DNA of 64,000 bases from Salegentibacter sp. (GCA_017795085.1 CP051246.1:1428514-1492513), one strand, 5' to 3'; counted from the first letter of the stretch, positions 27,119 through 36,111 are shown. Translations and numbers: made by a program. Notes: a model not told the origin generated them from the letters alone.

Positions 27119-27126
27119 TAACTTTG
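27119..27126 (+). promoter_or_regulatory. -7 promoter box TAACTTTG
   Basis: TAnnTTTG about 43 bases before ATG 27170, with a TTG at 27093-27095 at roughly -33 spacing. Confidence 0.55.
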
Positions 27127-27169
27127 TAAATGAATTAAAGGGGTATTAACAGTTAAAAATTACTAAAAG

Positions 27170-27736
27170 ATGAAAAACGTAATTAAAAACGCAATTTTTG
27201 CAATCTTGTTAACTGCGGGTGTAGCTGCCCACGCAAATGAAAGGATTAATGTAAAAGTAAATGAAGGGTTAACCCTGGAAGTTGTTTTTGCAGAGAAGGG
27301 AACACTTAAACTTGAAGATCAAAAAGGTGAAATACTTTATAAGGAAGTCAGCATAAACGAGAAATCTCATAATAAAATGATAAGTCTTGCTGAAATTCCT
27401 GACGGAACTTATTTTCTTGAATTTGAAAAAGAAGATAGTATTGTAACTTCGGTTATTAATAAAAAAGCAGGTGAAATCAATATTGTAGATGAGGCTATTG
27501 TATTTAAACCCGTGTATGAAGTTAAAGAAAAAGCGGTTAAGTTTCTACTTACTAACCCTATGGAAAAAAAGGCGACCTTAAAGGTATACGACACAAATGG
27601 GAATTTAGTTGGGGAATCTGTGAATAGCGATTTTGTTTTCAAAAAGACATTGGATTTTTCAAAAATGCCTGCCGGAGAATATACTGTCTCTTTGAGGATA
27701 GGTGAAAATAATTTCCTTAAAACAGTAAGTCTTTAA
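27170..27736 (+). CDS. Secreted beta-rich protein, unknown
   Basis: 188 residues. Signal peptide 1-22 (AIFAILLTAGVAAHA). The mature protein is built of two beta-sandwich-like halves; the C-terminal part KATLKVYDTNGNLVGESV...KTLDFSKMPAGEYTVSLRIGENNFLKTVSL resembles T9SS-type sorting or DUF3244-like domains (xGEY-V motif, strand ending in VxL). Exported to the periplasm or surface. Divergent from an AraC regulator. Function not known. Confidence 0.78.
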   Translation: MKNVIKNAIFAILLTAGVAAHANERINVKVNEGLTLEVVFAEKGTLKLEDQKGEILYKEVSINEKSHNKMISLAEIPDGTYFLEFEKEDSIVTSVINKKAGEINIVDEAIVFKPVYEVKEKAVKFLLTNPMEKKATLKVYDTNGNLVGESVNSDFVFKKTLDFSKMPAGEYTVSLRIGENNFLKTVSL

Positions 27737-27800
27737 TTTAACTTTGAATAAGTTAGAGATGTTTAGAGAGGCTAACATCTGAATTTTACTAAATTTTCAA

Positions 27801-27828
27801 CAGCCCCGTACTTCCGGGGCTGTTTTTA
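27801..27828 (+). terminator. Intrinsic terminator
   Basis: Perfect 8-bp stem CAGCCCCG (27801-27808) / CGGGGCTG (27815-27822) and a T-run. Confidence 0.92.
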
Positions 27829-27850
27829 TTAACCATTTAACCACTAAACT

Positions 27851-27991
27851 ATGCTTAATATTCAAACTAAATTACCGGAAAGCCTGATAAATGATTTATC
27901 GGAAAAAGCAAAAACCCATGATGTTGCTGAAAATAAAATTATAGAGAAAGCTTTAAGCTTGTATCTGGATCAACTGGGAAGGGCAGAGTAA
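27851..27991 (+). CDS. Small ribbon-helix-helix protein (46 aa)
   Basis: A short reading frame with the ribbon-helix-helix layout of CopG/Arc-type repressors and antitoxins: N-terminal strand MLNIQTKLPESL, helix A INDLSEKAKTHD, turn VAENK, helix B IIEKALSLYLDQL. Preceded by a terminator and followed by two hairpins. There is no toxin gene downstream, so it is an orphan regulator or the remnant of a toxin-antitoxin pair. Expression and function are unproven; the RHH pattern is clear to the eye. Confidence 0.6.
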   Translation: MLNIQTKLPESLINDLSEKAKTHDVAENKIIEKALSLYLDQLGRAE

Positions 27992-28015
27992 TAAGCCCAA
28001 GGAAGTCTTGAAGTA

Positions 28016-28032
28016 TTCTCGATTATCGAGAA
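28016..28032. repeat. Short palindrome
   Basis: TTCTCG (28016-28021) / CGAGAA (28027-28032) around ATTAT, between the RHH gene and its terminator. Function unknown. Confidence 0.4.
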
Positions 28033-28055
28033 AAAAAAAGCAAATATTTTCTACA

Positions 28056-28091
28056 AAAAGCCTGTGATTAATTTCACGGGCTTTTTTTATA
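28056..28091 (+). terminator. Intrinsic terminator
   Basis: Stem AGCCTGTGA (28059-28067) / TCACGGGCT (28074-28082, one G-T pair) and a T-run; ends the RHH gene. Confidence 0.88.
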
Positions 28092-28440
28092 AAAAATCGT
28101 ATCGTCAACTTTTCGTGAAGCATCGGGATTGATTCAGAGCCTGCGCCGATTTATTCTTTATTAGTGGTTAATTGTGTTTTTTTTGGATTTCCATAGTATT
28201 AGCTTCCCAAAGAAAATTCAGGATAGAGGCTTAAATGAGTTGATGACATAAAAATTTATATTATGCATATCGGATAATCAGGTTGATATTTACTAAAGGT
28301 GGTAGAGTATAACAACATTTTCGATACGCATAGGCTGAGGGTTTTTAAATTTTTATAGCTGAATAAAAACCACTGGAGCGTTTATGGATAATGTAAAGAT
28401 TTTGACGGGGTAAAGAATTCATTTTACAAGTTCTCTTACG
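28092..28440. other. Intergenic region without recognisable content
   Basis: About 350 bases, AT-rich, with no coding frame, tRNA or strong hairpin that I can support. The ychF promoter lies at its right edge. Confidence 0.5.
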
Positions 28441-28452
28441 CATTTATTTTGT

Positions 28453-28460
28453 TACATTTG
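28453..28460 (+). promoter_or_regulatory. -7 promoter box TACATTTG
   Basis: TAnnTTTG, 30 bases before the ychF ATG. Confidence 0.55.
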
Positions 28461-28490
28461 CAGCCGCAAAAAACAGCATAAAATCATATT

Positions 28491-29585
28491 ATGAAAGCCG
28501 GAATTGTAGGTCTGCCAAACGTGGGAAAATCCACGCTATTTAATTGTTTATCCAATGCCAGAGCGCAAAGTGCAAATTTTCCTTTTTGTACTATAGAACC
28601 AAATGTAGGGGTGGTAAATGTACCTGATAGGCGATTGGAAACCCTAGATAAACTGGTGGTACCTGAACGTGTAGTTCCGGCTACGGTAGAGATTGTAGAT
28701 ATTGCCGGTTTGGTAAAAGGAGCGAGCAAAGGGGAGGGATTAGGTAACCAATTTTTGGGAAATATCCGTGAAACCGATGCTATTCTTCATGTTTTACGCT
28801 GTTTTGAAAATGATAATATCGTACATGTTGATGGTTCTATAGATCCTATTCGTGATAAAGAAACTATAGATATTGAACTTCAGCTTAAAGATTTAGAAAC
28901 AGCCGATAAAAAGCTTGAAAAAGTAAAACGTGCTGCTCGAACCGGTAACAAGGAAGCGCAAAAGGAAGAAGCTGCTCTTAGCAAAGCAAAAGAAGCTCTT
29001 GAAGCTGGGAAATCTGTGCGAGTGGTTGATTTTACTGAGGAAGAACGTACAGATTTTATTAACCCCTTACAGTTTATTACCGATAAACCGGTAATGTATG
29101 TTTGTAATGTAGATGAAGCTTCAGCCTCAAGCGGGAACACTCATGTAGACCGGGTAAAGGAAGCAGTAAAAGATGAAAATGCTGAAGTTTTAGTACTTGC
29201 TGTAGCCACGGAAGCTGATATTGCTGAGTTGGAAGATTATGAAGAACGTCAATTGTTTTTAGAAGATATAGGCTTAGATGAAGCCGGTTCGGCCAAACTT
29301 ATTCGTGGCGCATATAATCTTTTGAATTTAGAAACCTATTTTACAGCAGGAAAAAAAGAAGTAAGAGCCTGGACTTTTCCTAAAGGTGCTACTGCTCCAC
29401 AAGCCGCAGGAGTTATCCATACCGATTTTGAAAAGGGGTTTATTCGTGCTGAAGTAATAGCCTATGAAGATTTTGAATCTTATGGAAGTGAGGCTAAAGT
29501 AAAAGATGCCGGAAAAATGCGGGTGGAAGGTAAAGATTATATCGTAAAAGATGGCGATGTGATGCACTTTAGATTTAATGTTTAA
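28491..29585 (+). CDS. ychF: Obg-family ATPase YchF
   Basis: 364 residues, universal P-loop ATPase (YchF/OLA1). P-loop GLPNVGKSTLFNCLSNA at 5-21, switch DIAGLVKGASKGEGLGNQFLG, and the NxxE-type G4 motif NVDE near 207 that gives ATP rather than GTP preference. C-terminal TGS domain with FTAGKKEVRAWTFPKGATAPQAAGVIHTDFEKGFIRAEV. Related to ribosome-associated and redox stress regulation. Single gene. Confidence 0.97.
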   Translation: MKAGIVGLPNVGKSTLFNCLSNARAQSANFPFCTIEPNVGVVNVPDRRLETLDKLVVPERVVPATVEIVDIAGLVKGASKGEGLGNQFLGNIRETDAILHVLRCFENDNIVHVDGSIDPIRDKETIDIELQLKDLETADKKLEKVKRAARTGNKEAQKEEAALSKAKEALEAGKSVRVVDFTEEERTDFINPLQFITDKPVMYVCNVDEASASSGNTHVDRVKEAVKDENAEVLVLAVATEADIAELEDYEERQLFLEDIGLDEAGSAKLIRGAYNLLNLETYFTAGKKEVRAWTFPKGATAPQAAGVIHTDFEKGFIRAEVIAYEDFESYGSEAKVKDAGKMRVEGKDYIVKDGDVMHFRFNV

Positions 29586-29826
29586 ATCTACTCTACTTTT
29601 TCTTTTCAGTATTTTTGAGTGTTTGGATTAAATGCTTGGTACAATGAATGCATCTTGCTATAAGTTAAATAATTAGATGATTCCTGGTACAGTAAAAAAA
29701 CATTCGGCAAATCTGCTTAACCGATTTCAACAGTCGCTCCTAAATCTTTGTTAATTACTTTGTGTGACGGGGGTTTCAACTTTTGCTGTTATATCTTATA
29801 TTAGCTGCAAACTCCTTAATCTGCTT

Positions 29827-31689
29827 ATGAGCCAGGATACCAAGTACACTGAAGAAAATATACGGTCTTTAGACTGGAAGGAACACATTCGTATGCGGCC
29901 CGGAATGTATATCGGGAAGCTGGGCGATGGTTCCAGTGCCGATGATGGGATCTACATTCTTCTAAAAGAAACCATAGATAATTGTATTGATGAATTTGTG
30001 ATGGGATCAGGAAAAACCATTGAAATTTCAGTACAAAACCAACGGGTGATCGTACGTGATTTCGGACGTGGTATTCCGTTGGGGAAACTGGTAGATGTGG
30101 TTTCAAAAATGAATACCGGAGGGAAGTACGATACCCGGGCCTTTAAAAAATCGGTAGGTTTAAATGGGGTAGGTACCAAGGCAGTAAATGCCCTTTCATC
30201 TTATTTTAGAGTAGAATCTACCCGTGATGGTAAATCCCGTTCTGCTGAATTTGAGCAAGGGGAGTTAAAAGATGAAGAACATTTAGATGAAACTTCCCGA
30301 CGCCGTGGTACTAAAGTAACTTTTATTCCGGATGAAGTTATTTTTAAAAACTTCAAGTTTCGGAATGAGTATATTGAAAAAATGCTCAAAAACTATGTAT
30401 ACCTAAATCCAGGTTTGACGATAGTTTATAACGGCGAAAAATTTTATTCTGAAAACGGACTAAAAGATCTTTTAAGCGACAGCATTAATGAAGAAGATCG
30501 TCTATATAATATTATTCATATGCGCGGTAATGATGTGGAGGTTGCCTTAACCCACAGTCGTTCGCAGTATAGTGAAGAATACCATTCGTTTGTAAACGGT
30601 CAAAATACCAGTCAGGGAGGTACGCATTTGCAGGCTTTTCGGGAAGCAATTGTAAAAACAATTCGTGAATTCTACGGAAAAAATTATGAAGCTACCGATA
30701 TTCGTAAATCCGTAGTGGGTGCCATAAGTATAAAAGTTATGGAGCCGGTTTTTGAAAGCCAGACCAAAACCAAACTCGGATCAACGGATATGGGAGGGGA
30801 TTTCCCTACGGTTCGTACCCACATCAACGATTTTATAAAAACAAACCTCGATAATTACCTGCATAAAAATCCTGAAACAGCCGATAAGCTTCAACGAAAA
30901 ATCCTTCAGGCAGAACGGGAGAGAAAAGATCTTTCCGGAATTCGAAAACTGGCAAAAGAACGCGCTAAAAAAGCCAGTCTTCACAATAAAAAACTACGGG
31001 ATTGTAGAATTCACCTTGGGGATTCTAAAAAAGAACGTTATCTGGAAACCACGCTCTTTATTACCGAGGGAGATTCGGCCAGTGGTTCTATTACCAAATC
31101 CAGAGATGTAGAAACCCAAGCTGTTTTTAGTCTTAAAGGAAAACCGCTTAATAGTTACGGCCTCAGTAAAAAAATTGTTTATGAAAATGAAGAATTTAAC
31201 CTGTTGCAAGCCGCGTTGAACATTGAAGAATCAATGGAAGATCTTCGTTATAACAACATTGTAATTGCTACCGATGCTGATGTTGACGGGATGCATATCA
31301 GGTTGTTACTCATTACCTTTTTTCTCCAGTTTTTTCCTGAATTAATTAAAGAAAATCACCTGTATATTTTACAAACCCCGCTCTTCAGGGTTCGCAATAA
31401 AAAAGAAACCATTTATTGCTATAGTGAACAGGAACGAAAAGATGCTATAAACAAATTAAAAGGCAAGGTAGAAATTACACGCTTTAAAGGTTTAGGGGAA
31501 ATTTCTCCTGATGAATTTAAACATTTTATTGGTGATAATATCCGGCTTGATCCGGTGATGCTTGATAAGGAAAAATCTATTGAGGAAATGTTGCATTTTT
31601 ATATGGGTAAAAATACACCGGACCGACAGGAATTTATTATCGATAACCTCAAAGTTGAACTTGATTTGGTTGAGGAACTTGGTATATAA
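29827..31689 (+). CDS. parE: DNA topoisomerase IV subunit B
   Basis: ATPase subunit of topoisomerase IV, which decatenates daughter chromosomes. About 620 residues from ATG 29827 ([15 protein letters not shown]); the longer GTG reading adds a non-conserved hydrophobic stretch. GHKL ATPase ([33 protein letters not shown]), transducer, and TOPRIM domain ([10 protein letters not shown] and [10 protein letters not shown]). Length and neighbourhood with parC favour ParE over GyrB. 82 bases separate it from parC. Confidence 0.95.
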   Translation: MSQDTKYTEENIRSLDWKEHIRMRPGMYIGKLGDGSSADDGIYILLKETIDNCIDEFVMGSGKTIEISVQNQRVIVRDFGRGIPLGKLVDVVSKMNTGGKYDTRAFKKSVGLNGVGTKAVNALSSYFRVESTRDGKSRSAEFEQGELKDEEHLDETSRRRGTKVTFIPDEVIFKNFKFRNEYIEKMLKNYVYLNPGLTIVYNGEKFYSENGLKDLLSDSINEEDRLYNIIHMRGNDVEVALTHSRSQYSEEYHSFVNGQNTSQGGTHLQAFREAIVKTIREFYGKNYEATDIRKSVVGAISIKVMEPVFESQTKTKLGSTDMGGDFPTVRTHINDFIKTNLDNYLHKNPETADKLQRKILQAERERKDLSGIRKLAKERAKKASLHNKKLRDCRIHLGDSKKERYLETTLFITEGDSASGSITKSRDVETQAVFSLKGKPLNSYGLSKKIVYENEEFNLLQAALNIEESMEDLRYNNIVIATDADVDGMHIRLLLITFFLQFFPELIKENHLYILQTPLFRVRNKKETIYCYSEQERKDAINKLKGKVEITRFKGLGEISPDEFKHFIGDNIRLDPVMLDKEKSIEEMLHFYMGKNTPDRQEFIIDNLKVELDLVEELGI

Positions 31690-31771
31690 GGTTTAATAAC
31701 AAAAATGTAAGGAAGGAATAAATCGCATTTTCCTCAATTAAAATTCTAGAAAAGAATAAAGCTACTGCTTA

Positions 31772-34426
31772 ATGGAAGACAATCAACAAGAAAATCACGA
31801 AGAAAAATTTGAGCAGCCAAAAGAAGAATTGATTCGGGTAACCGGAATGTATAAAGACTGGTTTCTGGATTATGCCTCGTATGTGATTTTAGAACGAGCG
31901 GTACCTGCCATTGAAGATGGATTTAAACCGGTACAACGGCGTATTATGCATTCCATGAAAGATCTTGATGATGGCCGTTATAACAAAGTGGCCAACATTG
32001 TAGGGCATACCATGCAGTACCACCCGCATGGAGATGCCAGTATTGGGGATGCCATGGTGCAAATGGGGCAAAAAGATATTTTAATCGATACTCAGGGAAA
32101 CTGGGGGAATGTACTTACCGGAGATCGTGCAGCTGCACCGCGATATATTGAAGCTCGACTTTCAAAATTTGCACTGGAAGTCTTGTTTAATGCTAAATTA
32201 ACCGAATGGCAACTCTCGTATGACGGGCGTAAAAGCGAGCCGGTAAATTTACCGGTAAAATTTCCGATGTTACTCGCTCAGGGTGCTGAAGGTATTGCTG
32301 TGGGATTAAGTACCCGCGTGCTTCCACATAATTTTAATGAGCTTATAGATGCTTCCATAAAGCACTTACAAGGAAAGAAATTTAAATTATACCCTGATTT
32401 CCCGACCGGTGGGGTGGCCGATATTTCAAATTATAACGATGGTAAGCGCGGAGGGAGAGTTAGGGTTCGAGCAAAAATTACCCAAAAGGATAAAAATACG
32501 CTCGCCATTACCGAAATTCCATTTGGAACTACTACTTCATCGCTAATTGATTCCATTTTAAAAGCCAATGATAAAGGCAAAATTAAAATAAAACGAATTG
32601 AAGATAATACAGCGGCAGAAGTTGAGATTTTAATATTGTTGCCAAACAGTATTTCTCCTGATAAAACCATAGATGCGCTTTATGCCTTTACGCAGTGTGA
32701 AAACTCGATTTCACCTTTGGGCTGTGTGATTATTGATAACAAACCCGAGTTTCTCGGGGTTTCAGATATTTTAAGACGTTCTACCGACCATTCGTTGTAT
32801 TTATTGAAAAGGGAGCTTGAAATAAAACTCGATGAATTTGAAGAGCAATGGCATTTTGCTTCTTTGGAACGAATCTTTATTGAAAACCGGATTTATCGAG
32901 ATATTGAAGAAGAGGAAACCTGGGAGGGTGTTATTGAGGCGATAGATAAAGGCTTAAAACCTCATACCCGCCACCTAAAACGAGCAGTAACCGAAGAAGA
33001 TATTGTACGCTTAACCGAAATCAGGATTAAACGGATTTCAAAATTTGATATCGATAAGGCACAGCAAAAAATAGAAGCGCTGGAAGATGAAATTGCTAAA
33101 ATCAAACATTCCTTAGATAATTTGGTTGATTTTGCGGTTGATTATTTTAAGAAACTTAAAAAAGATTACGGACAGGAAAAAGACCGAAAAACAGAACTTC
33201 ATATTTTTGATGATATTGAAGCGACCAAAGTAGTAATACGCAATACAAAACTTTACGTTAACCGTAAAGAAGGTTTTATAGGTACCTCTCTTAAAAAAGA
33301 TGAATACGTTACCGATTGCTCTGATATTGACGATGTGATTTGCTTTACTGCCGCGGGGAAAATGATAGTAACCAAGGTAGATAATAAAACATTTATCGGA
33401 AAAGATATCATTCATATCGCTATTTTCAAGAAAAAAGATAAGCGCACTATTTACAATATGATTTATCGTGATGGTAAAGGCGGTGCCTCCTATATTAAAC
33501 GTTTTGCAGTAACTTCAGTAACGCGTGATAGGGAATACGATTTAACCCAGGGCAAGAAAGATTCAAAAGTTCATTATTTTTCTGCAAACCCAAATGGGGA
33601 AGCAGAAGTGATTACTATATTTTTAAGGCAGGTAGGCAGTATTAAAAAACTTAAATTTGATGTTGACTTTGCTGATATGCTAATTAAAGGCCGGAACGTA
33701 AAAGGTAATATTGTTACTAAATACGCCGTGAAACGGATTGAACTTAAAGAAGAAGGTGTTTCTACCTTAAAACCCCGACGAATTTGGTTTGACGAGACCA
33801 TAAAACGACTTAATGTTGAGGAGCGGGGAGAATTACTGGGAGAGTTCAAAGGCGATGACCGAATTCTTATTGTTACTCAGGATGGGATAGTAAAGACCAT
33901 AAAACCTGAACTTACGACACGTTTTGATGAAGAAATGCTGGTTCTGGAAAAATGGGTGCCTAAAAAACCCATTTCAGTTATTTATTGGGAACCTGAGAAA
34001 GAACGTTTTTATGTAAAACGCTTTCTAATTGAAAATCCTGATAAAGAAGAACGATTTATTAGCGATCACGAAAACGCGTACCTGGAAGTGATTTCTACCG
34101 ATTACTATCCACAGGCAGAATTGGTTTTTGTAAAACCCAGAAATAAACCGCAAAAGCCAAACGAGACTGTAAACCTTGAAGAATTTATTTCAGTTAAAGG
34201 GATAAAAGCCCTCGGAAATCAGCTTACCAGTGAAAAGGTTAAGGATATCAACCTGCTGGATCCTTTGCCTTATGAGGCTGAAGAAGAAAAGCAAGTTGAA
34301 GAAATGGAAGTTGTGGATGAAGAAAATATTACAGAAGATAAGAATACAGCTGATATGGGAAATATGACCAAAAATACTTCAGAGGAAAAATCTGAAAGTC
34401 AAACTCGTTTATTTGAAGAAGATTAA
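31772..34426 (+). CDS. parC: DNA topoisomerase IV subunit A
   Basis: 884 residues, DNA breakage-reunion subunit. Winged-helix region DGFKPVQRRIMHSM at 49-62 and the active Tyr in AAAPRYIEARLSKFA near 122. The quinolone pocket reads HPHGDASIGDAMV: Ala at residue 89 (GCC at 32036-32038) stands where E. coli ParC has Ser80, and Asp93 where it has Glu84. The C-terminus ends in a long acidic tail. Its stop overlaps the mscL ATG by one base. Confidence 0.95.
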   Translation: MEDNQQENHEEKFEQPKEELIRVTGMYKDWFLDYASYVILERAVPAIEDGFKPVQRRIMHSMKDLDDGRYNKVANIVGHTMQYHPHGDASIGDAMVQMGQKDILIDTQGNWGNVLTGDRAAAPRYIEARLSKFALEVLFNAKLTEWQLSYDGRKSEPVNLPVKFPMLLAQGAEGIAVGLSTRVLPHNFNELIDASIKHLQGKKFKLYPDFPTGGVADISNYNDGKRGGRVRVRAKITQKDKNTLAITEIPFGTTTSSLIDSILKANDKGKIKIKRIEDNTAAEVEILILLPNSISPDKTIDALYAFTQCENSISPLGCVIIDNKPEFLGVSDILRRSTDHSLYLLKRELEIKLDEFEEQWHFASLERIFIENRIYRDIEEEETWEGVIEAIDKGLKPHTRHLKRAVTEEDIVRLTEIRIKRISKFDIDKAQQKIEALEDEIAKIKHSLDNLVDFAVDYFKKLKKDYGQEKDRKTELHIFDDIEATKVVIRNTKLYVNRKEGFIGTSLKKDEYVTDCSDIDDVICFTAAGKMIVTKVDNKTFIGKDIIHIAIFKKKDKRTIYNMIYRDGKGGASYIKRFAVTSVTRDREYDLTQGKKDSKVHYFSANPNGEAEVITIFLRQVGSIKKLKFDVDFADMLIKGRNVKGNIVTKYAVKRIELKEEGVSTLKPRRIWFDETIKRLNVEERGELLGEFKGDDRILIVTQDGIVKTIKPELTTRFDEEMLVLEKWVPKKPISVIYWEPEKERFYVKRFLIENPDKEERFISDHENAYLEVISTDYYPQAELVFVKPRNKPQKPNETVNLEEFISVKGIKALGNQLTSEKVKDINLLDPLPYEAEEEKQVEEMEVVDEENITEDKNTADMGNMTKNTSEEKSESQTRLFEED

Positions 34427-34872
34427 TGGGGATTATTAAAGAATTTAAAGAATTCGCCATAAAAGGCAATATGGTTGATATGGCGGTAGGAATTATTATT
34501 GGTACCGCCTTTAATAGTGTGGTAAACACCCTGGTGAGTCAAATAGTGATGCCACCGCTTAGCTTGATGACCGGGAACATAAATTTTGCCGACAAAAAAA
34601 AGATTCTAAAAGAAGCCGAATTCGCCGCAGACGGATCGGTGCTTGCCGAAGAAGTAGCCATTGGTTACGGTTTGCTTATTGAAACGATGATTGACTTTTT
34701 AATTATCGGATTTACTATTTTTCTAGTGGTAAAGCTTATGAATCGGTTTAGACAGAAAGCTGAAGATCCGAAAGATATTCGGGAAAGCACTCCTAAAGAT
34801 ATTGAATTACTATCGCGTTTGAATGAGCTTATGGAAGAACAAAATGTTTTGCTAAAGGAAAAGAAACGCTAA
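34426..34872 (+). CDS. mscL: Large-conductance mechanosensitive channel
   Basis: 148 residues, inner-membrane channel opening under hypo-osmotic shock. TM1 MVDMAVGIIIGTAFNSVVNTLVSQIVMPPL and TM2 GLLIETMIDFLIIGFTIFLVVKLMN with a charged C-terminal helix. ATG overlaps the parC stop (TAATG). No functional link to topoisomerase is known; translational coupling is inferred from the overlap. Confidence 0.95.
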   Translation: MGIIKEFKEFAIKGNMVDMAVGIIIGTAFNSVVNTLVSQIVMPPLSLMTGNINFADKKKILKEAEFAADGSVLAEEVAIGYGLLIETMIDFLIIGFTIFLVVKLMNRFRQKAEDPKDIRESTPKDIELLSRLNELMEEQNVLLKEKKR

Positions 34873-34910
34873 GTCAAAGTGAAACCGAGATTTATCGGGA
34901 AATCTGATTA

Positions 34911-35285
34911 CTAATCCTCCACCTTTCTAACCTCGCCACGTTCTTTACGCGTTTCTCCAACTACGCCGTATTCAAAAATATAGCCATTTTTAGAAGTGGT
35001 TAAAATTTTAATATGAATTGGTTTTTTTTCAGCCATATTCTTCGGATTGAGGTTTTTTAAAATATACTCGCAATCATTAATCCAACGAACCGAAGAAGTA
35101 TCGGTATGGCCTTGAAAATAATCTATTTCTATGCTATCTCTGCGTTCAAAACGAGAATTAACCATTTCTCCGTTTAAATAAGATTCAAATTCAAAAGTAC
35201 CGGTTTTAAAATCCGTGCAGTTTTTTTCCTGTTGAAAACAAGCGCTAAAGGCTAAAACACTAAAAAGTAGTATGAATTTCTTCAT
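34911..35285 (-). CDS. Small lipoprotein next to parC
   Basis: 124 residues with a lipoprotein signal (SVLAFSACFQQ, Cys about 16). Mature region is beta-rich (KTGTFEFESYLNGEMVNSRFERRDSIEIDYF...SSVRWINDCEYILKNLNP). Homologues are often labelled DNA topoisomerase IV because of their position; the sequence has nothing to do with topoisomerases. Convergent to mscL. Function unknown. Confidence 0.75.
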   Translation of the reverse strand: MKKFILLFSVLAFSACFQQEKNCTDFKTGTFEFESYLNGEMVNSRFERRDSIEIDYFQGHTDTSSVRWINDCEYILKNLNPKNMAEKKPIHIKILTTSKNGYIFEYGVVGETRKERGEVRKVED

Positions 35286-35421
35286 CTATAGTACAAGTTA
35301 TAAACCATTATTTATTGAATGGCCTTTATTTTATAAATGCCCAATTGTTCTGCCCTTAAGAATATAGGGATTGTAGACTTAAGGATTTTATTTTACAAAA
35401 ATAAGGGTATCTATTAATTTA

Positions 35422-35832
35422 TCAATTTTCAAAAGCTTCAAAAGTCCCATCTTCGTAAAAAATAACAATTTTCTTGATTTGTTTCCCTTTTTGAGTTGAG
35501 GGATGAACGGGTGGCAGGTTAGGAATTTGATTTTGCTGACTAGTAGAAGAAGTACCTGAATTAACCGAAGATTTTTGTTGCAAGTTTTCCTTTTCGATTG
35601 ACTCCCTTTTAGGGAAAGATCCTTTTCCGTTTAACAGCCAATATAATTCTACTTCAGGAAAATGAGTAACCACCTTCATTACAAAATCCAGGCTTGGCTT
35701 ATTTCTTCCTGAAAGAATATGAGAAATAGAAGAGCGGCCAACTTCAATCTCATCAGCAAAAGCAGCAGCAGAAAGTCCGTAGTATTTCAACATTTTTTCA
35801 AGTCGGGCAGCAAATTTTTCATTGTTTACCAT
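35422..35832 (-). CDS. XRE-family HTH regulator
   Basis: 136 residues. HTH at about 8-62 (KMLKYYGLSAAAFADEIEVGRSSISHILSGRNKPSLDFVMKV, with recognition helix RSSISHILSG). A Ser/Gln-rich linker leads to a conserved end QIKKIVIFYEDGTFEAF. It is divergent from the M14 carboxypeptidase. Six palindrome-like sites lie between the two genes, one of them on its own start codon; autoregulation and control of the peptidase are inferred. Confidence 0.85.
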   Translation of the reverse strand: MVNNEKFAARLEKMLKYYGLSAAAFADEIEVGRSSISHILSGRNKPSLDFVMKVVTHFPEVELYWLLNGKGSFPKRESIEKENLQQKSSVNSGTSSTSQQNQIPNLPPVHPSTQKGKQIKKIVIFYEDGTFEAFEN

Positions 35833-35838
35833 TGTGAA
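35825..35838. promoter_or_regulatory. Operator-like site A
   Basis: TTTACCATTGTGAA, 12 of 14 matches to TTTACAATTGTAAA. It covers the XRE start codon (35830-35832). Confidence 0.6.
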
Positions 35839-35859
35839 TTATTGATAAAGTATTAGTGG

Positions 35860-35873
35860 TTTACAATTGTAAA
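35860..35873. promoter_or_regulatory. Operator-like site B (perfect palindrome)
   Basis: TTTACAATTGTAAA, exactly 35 bp from site A. Confidence 0.75.
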
Positions 35874-35894
35874 TATACAATATTTTCATTGATT

Positions 35895-35908
35895 ATTACA
35901 ATTGTAAA
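35895..35908. promoter_or_regulatory. Operator-like site C
   Basis: ATTACAATTGTAAA, one mismatch, exactly 35 bp from site B. Confidence 0.7.
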
Positions 35909-36037
35909 TTATAATGATTTGTATAAATGTATACTTCAACTAATTGATCATAATAAATTGAAGTATAATAATTTGAATTAATAAATATTGGGTAAAGGAA
36001 ATATTCCATGTGCTTTGTTTATTAAATTAAACAACGG

Positions 36038-36051
36038 TTTACAATTGTAGA
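36038..36051. promoter_or_regulatory. Operator-like site D
   Basis: TTTACAATTGTAGA, one mismatch to the palindrome. Confidence 0.7.
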
Positions 36052-36072
36052 AAAATAAATTCCATTTCTTTG

Positions 36073-36086
36073 TTTACAATTGTAAA
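36073..36086. promoter_or_regulatory. Operator-like site E (perfect palindrome)
   Basis: TTTACAATTGTAAA, exactly 35 bp from site D. Confidence 0.75.
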
Positions 36087-36096
36087 ATTTGTATTG

Positions 36097-36110
36097 TTTA
36101 CTTTTGTGAA
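36097..36110. promoter_or_regulatory. Operator-like site F
   Basis: TTTACTTTTGTGAA, 11 of 14 matches, 24 bp from site E and one base before the peptidase ATG. It contains the -7 box 36099-36106. Confidence 0.55.
36099..36106 (+). promoter_or_regulatory. -7 promoter box TACTTTTG
   Basis: TAnnTTTG five bases before ATG 36112 and inside operator-like site F; a regulator bound there would block the polymerase. Confidence 0.55.
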
Positions 36111-36111
36111 C

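Noticed and set aside
28880..29140. Open frames on the opposite strand of ychF, parE, parC, gyrA, clpC and others
   Set aside because: They lie in antisense to strongly coding genes, have low-complexity Ser/Phe/Ile-rich translations and no domain pattern.
29764..29826. A 21-residue N-terminal extension of parE from a GTG
   Set aside because: It is not conserved in type and hydrophobic; [15 protein letters not shown] from ATG 29827 fits the family start.
35825..36110. CRISPR array or tandem repeat between XRE and M14 genes
   Set aside because: The 35-bp phasing concerns only the 14-bp palindromes; the sequences between them are unrelated and there are no cas genes.
36070..36111. Longer M14 peptidase start (TTG 36070)
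   Set aside because: It would lie inside operator site E and before the -7 box at 36099-36106; ATG 36112 fits better.
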